From Membranipora membranacea (Eukaryota; Bryozoa; Gymnolaemata; Cheilostomatida; Membraniporidae): a DNA stretch of 64,000 nucleotides. The DNA lies in assembly GCA_914767715.1 (NCBI GenBank), contig OU612070.1, forward strand, positions 11,365,501 to 11,429,500, in the 5' to 3' direction. The position numbers were made by a program, and so were the translations under genes. This document shows, one piece after another, positions 1 through 10,292 of the stretch (the first letter of the stretch is position 1; each line of letters starts with the position of its first letter). The notes under the pieces were generated by a model, which made no database searches, was not told the origin of the DNA, and saw nothing but the letters and a program-made list of their open reading frames with translations.

Positions 1-300
1 TAAGCTGATTGATTTTATAAATAGTATGTTATTTGGAACAAGCTTCAAAATCTAACGATATGATATCACTATGTAAGTGTCTGCAACAAATTTAACTATG
101 CTCTTTTTTTTTCCACATCATCTTACAAAACAAAAACATGGTTGTAACTTTAAAGAAAATCGAAATGTTGAATGAGCCCGAGGTTCAAAGGCAGAGAGCA
201 ATTCCTTTTGCATGATTTTTGCAAAGTTTATCTCTATTTGTAATGGAATACAGTAATGGGAAACAACTAAATAAATAACTAAAATATAACTTGAACTTAC

Positions 301-2710
301 AGTGGCTTCAAACACCCTCTTCAATGTACACAACTCATAGAGGACACATCCACACGCCCAGATATCTGATTTTGAATTATATCTGAAATAAGGAACAAGA
401 TTCAATACTAGCTCTATGACAAGATAGCCAATACTTTAATTCAGTAAAATAAGTAGGTAGCGATCACGTAGTGCTTGTTATCCATATATGAACTACATAA
501 AGGGGTCGTCGAAAGGGGGCAAGAGTCTGGGGGATCAGACTAGGAATGCAAACACAATATTCAAATCATAAAAGTGATTACAACATTTTTAAAACTTACG
601 ATTCTCCCTTAACCAGCTCTGGAGACATGTAGTAAGGTGTACCGACATACTGTAATAAATTAAATATATTGAAAATGCTGGGGTGATCTTCTGTTCAGTG
701 TGCACAACAGTATCGCTGCTCATCAAGGCTACACAAATTTTAATATTTTCAATTTTGAGGGCAAAGTTGTTGTCTGAGAGGACACTAGCTCTGAAGTTTA
801 AATAATATGGAAAAATGAGTCAGGACAAAATCCATAATCTAGGGCAAAGTAAAATGTGCATCTATACAAGCTAAGAGGTTCAAATTTAATTGCTCCCAAT
901 CCACCTCCAACAATTCAATTAAGTTGGAACTTTTGAGACCTTTCAAGTTATAGTTGTATGGATTTGGATCTATCTAATACGAGAATTGATGAGAACATAC
1001 AGACTCAGCCATTTGAGTTTTGGAGTCCATAACCTTAGATATTCCGAAATCTCCAACTTTACACAGGCCTCCCTTAGTAAGGAATATATTCAGTGATTTT
1101 ATATCTCTATGCAGAATCCCGAGCTCATGTATGTAAGCCACAGCAGAGACGAGCTGATAGAAATACCAGATCACCGTCTCTTCTGTCATCAGCTTGTCGG
1201 TCGTACCAATCTTCTGATATAAATTCCCATCTAGATGAAAATGGTAAATACTTTGCTAATCATCATCTTTGAAGCGGAGAGAGTCATCCTCTCTTGGGTA
1301 CAGGTACTGGGACCAAGAGTACTCATGCCGCACCCTATACCCATGCCTGACGGAAACCCAGCTACTTTTTATATCAAAGAGGCAGAGGGGTTCTTTTTAC
1401 TGCGTGTGGGATGTGCAAACACACAGTGGACCTCCGGTATTTTTAGTCCCGTTCCGCAAGGACCTGGCTAGGATGAATGGCCTGCCAGTACCAAATCAGA
1501 AATGACTGCCGTCACCTGGTGGGCCTCAAAGATCACAAGCCCGTACCCTTAGCCATTAGACCACTCCTGACTTTGCTTAAGTTTACAGGTAATTGGGCTC
1601 AAAGAATGATTAGATTACAAGCAAGTCATATTAAATGCATGTTATAAGATTCCTTAAAATCATGAGAGTCTACGAACAGTGCGCTGCACCAAATGTTTAC
1701 CTCTGCCGCATAATTTTTTTTCAATTATTTAAAATCTCAATTTAGTGTTGTAAATATGGCTTGAGATTCAACTGAGGTGACAAAAAAATATTGTGCAAAT
1801 TTCGAGAGATTCTGGATTTTAAAGTTTATGTTGAGGGGATCCTGACATGGTTAAAATCTAGTGCACAAACCATTGGCATATTCCATCTCTATGAGTAGCA
1901 GACCAGAGTCAATATAGTGATTGTAGTAGGTGATGATGTTAGCATGGTCCAATAGGGAGAGAATCTCAACCTCTTTCTCAGAGTCATTTGTTTCACGATC
2001 GGAGAGTCTCTTCAAATTGACCTCCTTCCAAACCACTAGTGAATTATCCTGTGAATATATGGCAATAAAGCTTTGATGAAGCTTTGTCATGAGGTGACTT
2101 GATTTGGGTTGATCAGCCAGACTGTGTACAGCTTGTTTGGTCTGACAATTGAGGTATGTGGATTATTGGGTACACGCGGGGCGAGCTGAGCAATTCTGGG
2201 ATGCAACTTAAGATGGAGTCAACAGAACCAGTGACACCCCTATCATAACCGCAAGCTGCAGATTGCAAACATATCCACGGCACAAAAGAAACTCCCAGAT
2301 GCCAAGGACTCAACCGCAAAACAATTGATTTATTATGGGTCTCTTTTATGAGTTGGTGCTTCTTACAGAAGACAGTACTAGGCATGCAAACCCAACCTAC
2401 ATATGCAAATCACCAAAAGTTTGTATAATAACATCTAGGAGTGCTTGATAACATTGTGCATCAAACTTATAAAGGAGCTGAAAGTGAGTCAGTTGTTGTT
2501 GTAATTGCATCGCATATAATATATATGAGTTCAATATCAGTGAAAATGTTTTTTGAGGACAGAGGCTTGCAATAGACTCACCTCCACTCTCCTGTACAGG
2601 GTAGCTTCACCAAATGCACCTTTCCCAAGTACTCTAATAGGAATGTATGTGACCTCTGTTGGAGACTCATCCCCACTGGGGCTCAAGCTCAAGGATCTTT
2701 CAGTAGACAT
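301..2710 (-). CDS. NEK9: NEK9-like NIMA-related protein kinase, N-terminal part (5 exons, continues off left edge)
   Basis: Serine/threonine kinase of the NIMA-related family, which acts in spindle and centrosome control in animals. Exons on the minus strand: 2710-2582, 2048-1871, 1230-1001, 649-600, 382-301. All have GT-AG borders and compatible phases, giving 223 codons. Visible kinase features, in order: a glycine loop (GKGAFGE) after YIPIRVLG, the lysine of [17 protein letters not shown] in the catalytic loop, GDFGISK at the metal-binding loop, [11 protein letters not shown] in the activation segment and [13 protein letters not shown] in subdomain IX. The opening YIPIRVLG...ATLYRR block points to NEK9; the GDFGISK stretch is more like NEK8. 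The end of the C-lobe and any RCC1 repeats lie outside the window. The donor after 1871 (GTTTGT) is weak. TE1 starts 173 bp upstream of the ATG. The family call is firm; the exact paralogue is less sure. Confidence 0.9.
505..546 (-). repeat. Short dispersed CTAGTCTGA-CCCCC-AGACT repeat
   Basis: Read on the minus strand this gives CTAGTCTGATCCCCCAGACT followed by CTTGCCCCC. Similar blocks lie at about 11357-11414, 29759-29826 and 43903-43935, so it is a dispersed repeat with a small internal palindrome (AGTCTG/CAGACT). Confidence 0.4.
1262..1570 (-). repeat. Probable tRNA-derived SINE in a NEK9 intron
   Basis: Read on the minus strand, the sequence near 1568 starts with a tRNA-like D-arm (AGTGGTCTAATGGCTAAGGG), followed by a GC-richer body unlike the AT-rich intron around it. 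A good box B is not obvious, so the tRNA origin is tentative. Ends are approximate. Two overlapping plus-strand open frames here are chance readings of the repeat. Confidence 0.45.
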
Positions 2711-2882
2711 TTTCCACCTGCAGACACCTGTTCATGGAAAAGTTGTTGACTTGTTGCTTGGAATTCTCAATAATGGCATTTTAGCGATTTATTTCACATC
2801 AAATACTTTGGAATTATCATTGATCTACCCATTTGATAAAAGGAGTTTATGTCAAGCATTGAGCTCCAATTGAAGTTCTTTG
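2711..2882. promoter_or_regulatory. Kinase-side half of a split head-to-head promoter
   Basis: The NEK9 ATG (2710, minus) and the ELOVL ATG (10293, plus) face away from each other. Removing TE1 and one target-site copy leaves about 290 bp between them, so 2711-2882 and 10177-10292 were probably one short bidirectional promoter. No core promoter motif was identified; the call rests on geometry. Confidence 0.45.
2872..2882. repeat. Left target-site duplication of TE1
   Basis: GAAGTTCTTTG, repeated directly at 10166-10176 on the far side of TE1. Confidence 0.85.
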
Positions 2883-3333
2883 GGGTTCACTAAAATGCGG
2901 AAATGCGGAATTTCTCTTGAAAGTACGCGTTAGCACGCGTGTTTCTCAGTTTTACGATGAATTGACTAAAATGCGGAAATTTGGAAAACACATTCTAATT
3001 GGTTAATTGAATCCCACCAAGCCAATCAGGGGTAGTCATCTCATTTTCTGCCTATTCCAAAACATGGTCAGGATTTTGGTTGATGCCTGGTGTTGTTCTT
3101 CGTGAAGAAGCTCTGTAAAGCTGCATACTCTACTCTGCTAATGAAGACTATACTGCTTTAGTGTTTTCCTTTCCAGTCTCAGCAAGTTTCAGGTAACAGT
3201 TTCCATCCTTGTATAGTAGTAGCACTCACTAATTTAGCTAAACATTTCCAACGTTTGTTATGTATGTATAGATAGATAATAATAATCATCATCATTACTT
3301 CACTAACTAATCACTTCTTTTTCTACTTTACTC

Positions 3334-3550
3334 ATGGGTCCCAGGGGCCCATGCCTTTACCATAGGCCCTATAGGCATCTGGAGTTACAAGCATGTCCAG
3401 TATGGTTGATACTGGACATGCTTGTAACTCCAGATGCCTATGGCCTATACCTTGCTTGGAAAGGACTAGGATGGGTGACCAATGATGTCCATGATCATGA
3501 TCATGGACATTGGCAAAGTATACATGCTCTTAACTCCAGATGCCTATGAC
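3334..3550. repeat. Hairpin-rich MITE relics inside TE1, including a perfect 33-bp stem
   Basis: Positions 3371-3403 and 3409-3441 are perfect reverse complements around a 5-nt loop (GGTTG). Just left is CATGGGTCCCAGGGGCCCATG (3333-3353), the end motif of the intact MITE at 43687-43846. Just right is a second palindrome centred on CATGATCATGATCATG near 3500. The 71-codon plus-strand frame here is a by-product of the palindrome. Confidence 0.7.
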
Positions 3551-3714
3551 TTTACTGTAGGTAGTACTATTACTACTACTTACTCAGCTTACTAGTTACA
3601 AGTCTAGTAGCCTTCCCACTCACTGATCTAAACCAATACTCTGCTGTTATATACCAACACATTACACTTACTCAAGTCAGTGCTGTACTGTGTGATGATC
3701 AGTGACTGTGTGGA

Positions 3715-3900
3715 GGTTATAAGCATGTATACTTTGCCATAGCCTATCTTGACAAGCTTTTTTCGGCGCCCACCCTCAAACAAAGCTTTTCAAGACAGGC
3801 TAACTTTGCCGATGGACATCGGATTGGCGAAGTATACAATTGCATGCTTGTAAGTTCTCCAGATGCCGATAGTCCCATGGTGCCCCTGGCCTGGGACTTA
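3715..3900. repeat. Second foldback relic of the CATGGG MITE family inside TE1
   Basis: Contains GCATGTATACTTTGCC and a diverged inverted copy (GGCGAAGTATACAATTGCATGC), inner inverted segments around CTTGACAAGCTTTT / AAAGCTTTTCAAGAC, and ends in TCCCATGGTGCCCCTGG. It shares the ACTTTGCCAATGTCC-type block with 43687-43846. Boundaries are approximate. Confidence 0.5.
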
Positions 3901-5874
3901 CTTGCAAGCCTTATTTTACATTATATATATAAGCCTAGGTAGGAACTCAAGTCCATAATCTTGTCAAGGTCTTGGTTGGTTTGGTGCGCTCAAACTAAAC
4001 TTTTAACTCCAACTTGATCCAACCCCCTGCGTCACATGGCGCACAACACATTAACCCTGGGTTTGATGAGTTGTGTGTGGATGTTACGGCCCTCGGGACA
4101 TGGGACCTGCCTGTGGTTGCATTATACTCACTCACCGTACAACAGCACAACAATGAGTGACTTTAATTAATATTAATTCGATATAAAATTGCCATTTATT
4201 TGTACTCATTTGAAACAACATGTGCTGTGCTTCAAAGGCTTCCTTGGTCAGTAGATCGCCTAACGCTCAGTTAATTCCTCTTACATTGGTTGTTGGGGAA
4301 TCAATGGGGACATATCCTTAAGCATTGTCCGTGTCGTAATTGATTTTGTACTCGACCACAGAAATATCAATGGTCGATTGAATTCTCAAAATTCGTTTGC
4401 TCCTGTAATTGCTATAGCTATGTATGGGCATAATAACACTACACTACTGTTGCCAGCTACAAAATACCGATGTTTTTCCCCTAGCTTACTTGCTGGTTTG
4501 ATCAAGCACAGTTGCTGTAGCCTACATTAGAATATGTGATAAAAAAGTTTTTGTTATGATATGCATACAAATACACTTCATATCACACCAAAATTGAGCT
4601 TTGGTTTGTTTATGCCATGTGGCTAAATGAAAAAAAAAGATTTTTCAAGCTAACTTAATCATATACTATACACCCCTCCTTCTTATGATCTCCACTTTAG
4701 AAAGCTGAAAGTAGTGAGGCTTGGTGGTTCTTAGAAATGTACATGTAGTTGTATTCAGATTACTAGAAATTTGTCAATTTATCCATAGTATTGCTTCTGA
4801 ATGTATTACTTCTGAAGATCATAACCCACATTGCATTGAAAGAATATGCAGAAAAAACAATGTACAGTATGGATATTACCTGGGCCTGTAAGTGCATGAT
4901 ATTTGCTTGTTGCAGGAAAAAAGGTTTTTTCTCTTACTGGCGATGGTTTTACTGTGAGAAGAGCGATTGGTGGTCTTCATACTCATTTCTATTGATTGAG
5001 AACTGCGACTGAGACAAAGATCAGTGTGAGTAGGCTACCTCTAGTCTTTTAGGAAAATCAAGTCTAGATGACAAAGATGTCTGTGGGCTTTTTATTTTTC
5101 CCATAAGATTACTTCATCATATTTCAGACCCTGTGTAGAAATATGCTTTAGATGATTTGTTTGCTGAGTTGTCTGCTCACACTTATTGAGTAGGTAACTT
5201 TTAACGGAATTTAACGCTAGCTATGTGTGAGCAGTGGAGTGCAGGCAGGGTGAGGGTGGTGCGAGCCCTTTCGCCTATAGATAGGTCATGAGGTTGTAAG
5301 CACACCCATTTAGACCTGACTTAATTGTGCTCCACATCATTCAGATGCTATTACAAAGTTTCATAGACCAGCACGCTAGACAGTGCACTGTTTGGGTAAT
5401 AAATGACACTTGGGCCATATGCCTACACTGAACAGCTTAGTGTTAATGTACTTACCGCCTCTTTCATCATTAAAGCTGATGAATTTGTCATGGAGATCCT
5501 AGGTCTCTGGTTTTGGCTCACAGAATTATTTATTAGACAGCTTATAGTGCATTAATCCCAATAGTCTTTTTTTTTAAATGGATAGCCATTAAGTGAAATA
5601 CTTGCACTACAAAAAAAAGCGGCATCCTCGCTGCTCTTTGCCTTGAAAATATAAAATTATCTCTAAACATATTGCTGCGAAGTAGCATATTTAGTTGCAC
5701 TGCTTGTCCATGTACAATTGAATTTGGCATCAGTAATTAAGTGAAATGAAGGTGAAGACCACTTACCATTTTAGATGTGCGGTAGCGAAGATGTCAGATG
5801 TTCACTGGTTACTCACAGGCAATGCCACTGTTTCGTCTGCAGTACTCAACACTATACAGTGTGCCTGTCTAACC

Positions 5875-5891
5875 AATGAGGGAGTTCATTG
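5875..5891. mobile_element. 17-bp micro-hairpin insertion, AATGA family
   Basis: AATGAGGGAGTTCATTG, bordered by GTCTAAC at 5867-5873 and again at 5892-5898. It looks like the 54019-54050 palindrome with its left inner part deleted. Too short to code for anything. Confidence 0.55.
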
Positions 5892-6765
5892 GTCTAACAA
5901 GCAAAAGCCATTGTAAGTTGACCTAGTCATAAAACTTAAAAATTGCCGAATAATGTGATGAAAGCTTGAGTTGCTTGGTGGTAAGGAAATTAGTGTCATA
6001 TTATGTGAAAAATCAGCAGTTCTTCATTTTTTTCCCCATTGAGCTCCCTTAATTCATCAATTGCGAAACAACTAATATATCTGTATCCTCATCATTGATC
6101 AGTTTGTCCAACGATGTTTAATTGTTTGTATCTTGCCTCAAAAATCCATCGCAGGCGTTTTTCGAAGTAGCTTGGCACTGATTTTGTTTGTTATTGGTAC
6201 TTGTAGAACTGAGTGTCACTAAAAGTTAATTCAATCTGTGAGTGAATACAGGTCGATTACTCTCATCATACCATGCAAGCACAATCCTGCATGCGTGATC
6301 ATGACTATCCAAAGAGTGGGAAACATGGGAAACAGACTTTATGTTGAGGTAATTTTGATAATTTTTGGCATTACGTGCTGCGAGTGATATGTTCTAGACC
6401 TATCTCAGTTGCCTCATAATCCCTGAATGATCACATGGTGGGAGTAGGTGTTCATCATAGCTCTTGCCCCATGATCAAGACTTTTCTGACAACATAATTA
6501 GTCTGATACAGAGGGTTGACAGCAGGTAGTTTATAACAGCAATTGTCCAAAATACCTCAAATAAGTGAATGCCCTACCCACCTGTCCATGACCTCTGAAA
6601 ATCTGTTGTGTCGATTGCATAGCCTGAAATACGGAGCACATCACATAGTGTGCTATTATGAAAAGGATTGATACTGGTAATTAGCAAGTTTGATAAGCCC
6701 CACACACAGTTGTATGTGGAGTAATTTTACAGACTACTTACAGTAACTCCATCTGATTTATACCC

Positions 6766-7900
6766 TCCCCTCCCCACCCACACAAGTCCCTTACATTGTT
6801 GGGTTGGCGTAAACAAACCACTAACGGTAACAATGGTTCCTACATATTTTATATTTCAGGTTGTTCCCAGATTTCCAGTTCAGGTTGAAGTTATAAGTGT
6901 GCTGATGTTATGATGCATGTTTATGTGTTATGGCGATGAATAACATTCAGGTAAGAAATACCCGTCAGAAAGAAGTATAATGCGAAACTTAACTTATCCC
7001 GTGGCCGCATGTGTGAAATCCAACCATCGTTCAGTACTTCAAACTCAAACTACCTTATAACCCATATAATATTAGCTTTTGAAGACAAGCTAAAAAAACA
7101 GTACGATCTCATAATGTCACTTCGCGCAACGCCTAAGTTTTGAAAATTGATCTGTGTACATCCTTCATAAATAACCCAAGAGAAGTAAATAAAAATGCTA
7201 GTTAGGAGGTGACTTTATGTTAGCACACCCCAATTTCCACAAAGCCATTTTATTAAAACTCCTCTTGGGTAGTTCAAAAGAAGCTATCCTCTTCAAACAC
7301 GGTTTTTTTGTGCTCTTTGGTAGAGAGGATATACACCCCTAAGAAGTAAGGTGCTAGAAATGCTCTTCAATATGACTAAAAATCCAGCTTCAGTAGTACT
7401 CATTGCATGGCCTGAAAATTTGTTTTGAGTAACGTAACGGACTATCACATGTACCCTCCCTGCTGCCACAAAATTACCCTTCCTTACATTCTAGGGTTTG
7501 AGTAAACAAACTATTAATGTGTTTAACAGGCAGTAACAATGGTTCCCCATATTATAGAAGAGGTATACACCCGAGGGTGCTGGGGGCTGGAACAATCAAC
7601 CTTGAAAGCTCCCCCAACGGGATTTGAACTCACAAATCCTGCGGCACCAATCACCTGGCAGTGAATAGCAAGCGCGCTGACCGATCGCACCATCTCACCG
7701 TCCCCACAAATTTTATATTTCTTTTTTTTTTCAGATGATTTCCAGACTCCTTGGTCACGTTTGCAGTATTTAGTATACTGATGTTATGCAGCATGTTTAT
7801 TTATAATGGTGAAGAACTGTGTACAATAAGGTCAGTGATATATATATATTGAGACATATGTTGAATCAAACCACATCATTGTTCAATACTTCAGAATCCC
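6766..7900. repeat. Diverged tandem duplication within TE1
   Basis: The segment 6766-7053 is repeated in diverged form at about 7450-7900. Shared landmarks, in order: a CCCTCC-rich start, CTTACATT, GTAAACAAAC, GTAACAATGGTTCC, TTTTATATTTC, CTGATGTTATG, GCATGTTTAT and GTTCAATACTTC / GTTCAGTACTTC. The second copy is interrupted by the SINE at 7545-7712. Confidence 0.6.
7545..7712 (-). repeat. tRNA-derived SINE inserted in TE1
   Basis: On the minus strand there is an A-box-like GATGGTGCGATCGGTCAGCG and a B-box-like GAGTTCAAATCCC about 50 nt later, as in a tRNA gene. Short similar sequences (TTCCCCA and GTCCCCA) border it, and the interrupted flanks match the uninterrupted copy near 6840. It is probably not a functional tRNA because no paired acceptor stem could be built. 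Confidence 0.6.
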
Positions 7901-8537
7901 ACTTTCAAATTTTTTGTCATACTACTGCTGGTCAGGGACTTGCATTATACAGGCCTGCTGCAGCAAATATTATTTTACAAATAACCTGTCTTAATTTCAG
8001 TTTTATAACTGCGAGACCCTTGGGCTTGATGAGTATTATGTGCATAAAAAACATGTTTCAATACCTCCAAAATCGCTAGGCATCTCACAACTGAGTGGGA
8101 AGATATACATGTGGTGCGGAACCAAAAGTGACTAGGAAGCTTGCATGTCAAACAAACAGTTCTAATATTGGAAGCTGATCTTGAGAAAAGACTGCCAATC
8201 TTGCCATGACATGCTAGAAGTTGATCGCTCTTGTCCAAAAGACTTACCTACCGTGCAGTTAGCAGTTAGATTTAATACCAAGGATGGTCTGTGTGTATCT
8301 AAAGCATAACCTTATGTCATATGATACTGTGACAGGATGATTTGTCCGATTGGAGGCATATGCCCTAGTTGTAGGTAAAAGATATGAAATAAATTCTGAA
8401 ACATTAGACCTTTAGAGACCCGCACAATGATCAACCATCAGCTTTTAGCTAGGGGGTGGTCAAAGCATTTTCAATATCATTAGGGAAGAAGCTGCGGTCT
8501 GTTTGTTTCTGTCTCATCATGGAGTCTCCTTTTCGGC

Positions 8538-8565
8538 AGGGAGGACGGGTGGGATACCCTCCCTG
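8538..8565. mobile_element. 28-bp micro-hairpin insertion, AGGGAGG family (old copy)
   Basis: Starts AGGGAGG and ends CCTCCCTG. The flanking 8-mers TTTTCGGC and TTCCCTGC match at only 5 of 8 positions, so this may be an older copy with decayed target repeats. Relatives at 58815 and 62398 have exact repeats. Confidence 0.4.
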
Positions 8566-10165
8566 TTCCCTGCTTTTTTCAATTCAAATTGAGACAAATC
8601 ATAGAGTTGTTCTCTCTTTGACATGTATGTTCAATGAGGGGACAACCGGTGATAAGTTGCTCCCAGACTGCTCAGCTGACAGTTGGCATTTTTATATATT
8701 CTTCTAGGGATGCATCTACGGAGTTCTGTGATTGCTGAGAATAACTCTTGCTATGGACTGAAGCTGCCTCATGATCGATAGATTCTAGTCCATCTTGTTC
8801 AGAAGGTCACAACAGACTCTCCAATCAACATAAATTGTGTCTTTGAGCCGAAAGACACAGCCATCAAAGCTGGTACCTTCGTAGAAACGATAGAGAGCTT
8901 TTCAAAGGAAATCTAGTCTATCGATAAAGTTCAGATTGTGAAATGTCAAACTTTTCCTCCTGCCAAAATTCAACTCATCTAATGTAGGTCAGTTTTATTT
9001 CATAAACACCACAGTGAATCAAGGTTTAATCTTGCTAAATACAAAGTTACAGATGTATGTATGCTTATAAACTACCCCTGGTTTTAGTAAAACATTGGCT
9101 GATATTACGCGTCTACACTATCAATACCTGAAACAATGAATTGTATTATAAATATCTACCAACTACATTGTTGGACTCACTTGTGCTTTTATACAGGCTG
9201 ATCAATATGATTATTGTGTGGCTTATGAAAATAAATATTTTAATTACTCAGTCTCATCACGTAATCTTGACTATGTGCTTAGATATTATAAGTTATAATA
9301 AGTTCATTTGCACTTCAATAGAGCAGAAAGAAAAACCAAAAACACTCCTATGAATTGTTGTGACAAGGACCACCCTGCCTTTCCCGAAAAATGATCTTTG
9401 GTGTCAAAGTGGGTGGCTATGCTCTATTGTATACGGTTCCGCTACGAAGGACTTGATCACCAATAGACTGATCTACATGTTTTCACAGATGTCTTCCTAT
9501 GTTCTCCGATGACTTTTTTGCTACTACAATGATAATCACCTAACGTCACCACTTGTAAGATATCAGGTTAACTATCGATGTGTAAACACCAGGGTTGCTA
9601 ATTGCATATATTATCTAGCTTCACTCTCAATGTATACTAGTGTCCTATAGCTTCACTCTCAATGTATAATATGCCCATAAAAGCATTTCTGCTCAATAAA
9701 ACTTGCCTCTATCAAAATCTGCATTTCAGAAATAGTAACTATCATGGGAATTTTGTTTGACAAATCATCATATTAGAGTTATCTTCCCCTGAATAATCAT
9801 GTACATATTTCACTGGGAATTCCGCTTTACATAAATAGTGCTACAGCTGTGATATAACACATAATTTCTAACCCAGATTGCCCATACACATGGCCTTTGA
9901 GATGTTTTCATAGAACACATATCAATTTTATACTTATAGGCCACATTCAGTGGTAAAAAAAGCTAAATATGAAATTTCCGCATTTTAGTCAATTTTGACT
10001 AAAATGCGGAAAAATGCTTTTCAAGGTCACAAGTAGGTCGCAAGGTGATTTTCCGCATTTTAGTCAATCCCACACAGGATTGACTAAAATGCGGAAATAC
10101 GCACTAATTCCCGCACCACGCACGTGAATTTGCGTGATCACGGATTTCCGCATTTTAGTGAACCC

Positions 10166-10176
10166 GAAGTTCTTTG
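10166..10176. repeat. Right target-site duplication of TE1
   Basis: GAAGTTCTTTG, identical to 2872-2882. It ends 116 bp before the ELOVL start codon. Confidence 0.85.
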
Positions 10177-10292
10177 AAGACATCACTGTTAAGGTCATCA
10201 AAAGGTTAAGTCTAAGCAAGGCCATTTAAAAGTCAGTGTGGCAGAAGGAAGAAGTTCAAGAGGGCACATTCCTGGAAGTTCCTGCAAGAAGG

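Larger units (their letters stand above)
2883..10165. mobile_element. TE1: 7,283-bp non-autonomous DNA transposon with 22-bp TIRs and 11-bp TSD
   Basis: The left end GGGTTCACTAAAATGCGG (2883 on) is the exact reverse complement of the right end (to 10165); the match runs 22 bp. The direct repeat GAAGTTCTTTG lies at 2872-2882 and again at 10166-10176. The inner part of the TIR, TGACTAAAATGCGGAAA, recurs near 2963, and as inverted pairs at 9970-10013 and 10051-10100. No long ORF or transposase is visible. The interior holds a 33-bp-stem hairpin, relics of a CATGGG-type MITE, an internal duplication and a tRNA-type SINE. The 11-bp duplication fits a MULE/MuDR-like mechanism best, but the superfamily is not established. 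Confidence 0.85.

Noticed and set aside
131-230. Possible sixth NEK9 exon in the frame following 301
   Set aside because: The reading continues from exon 5 through a good GTAAGT donor; the candidate acceptor near 225 gives an immediate stop in the required phase and no kinase similarity.
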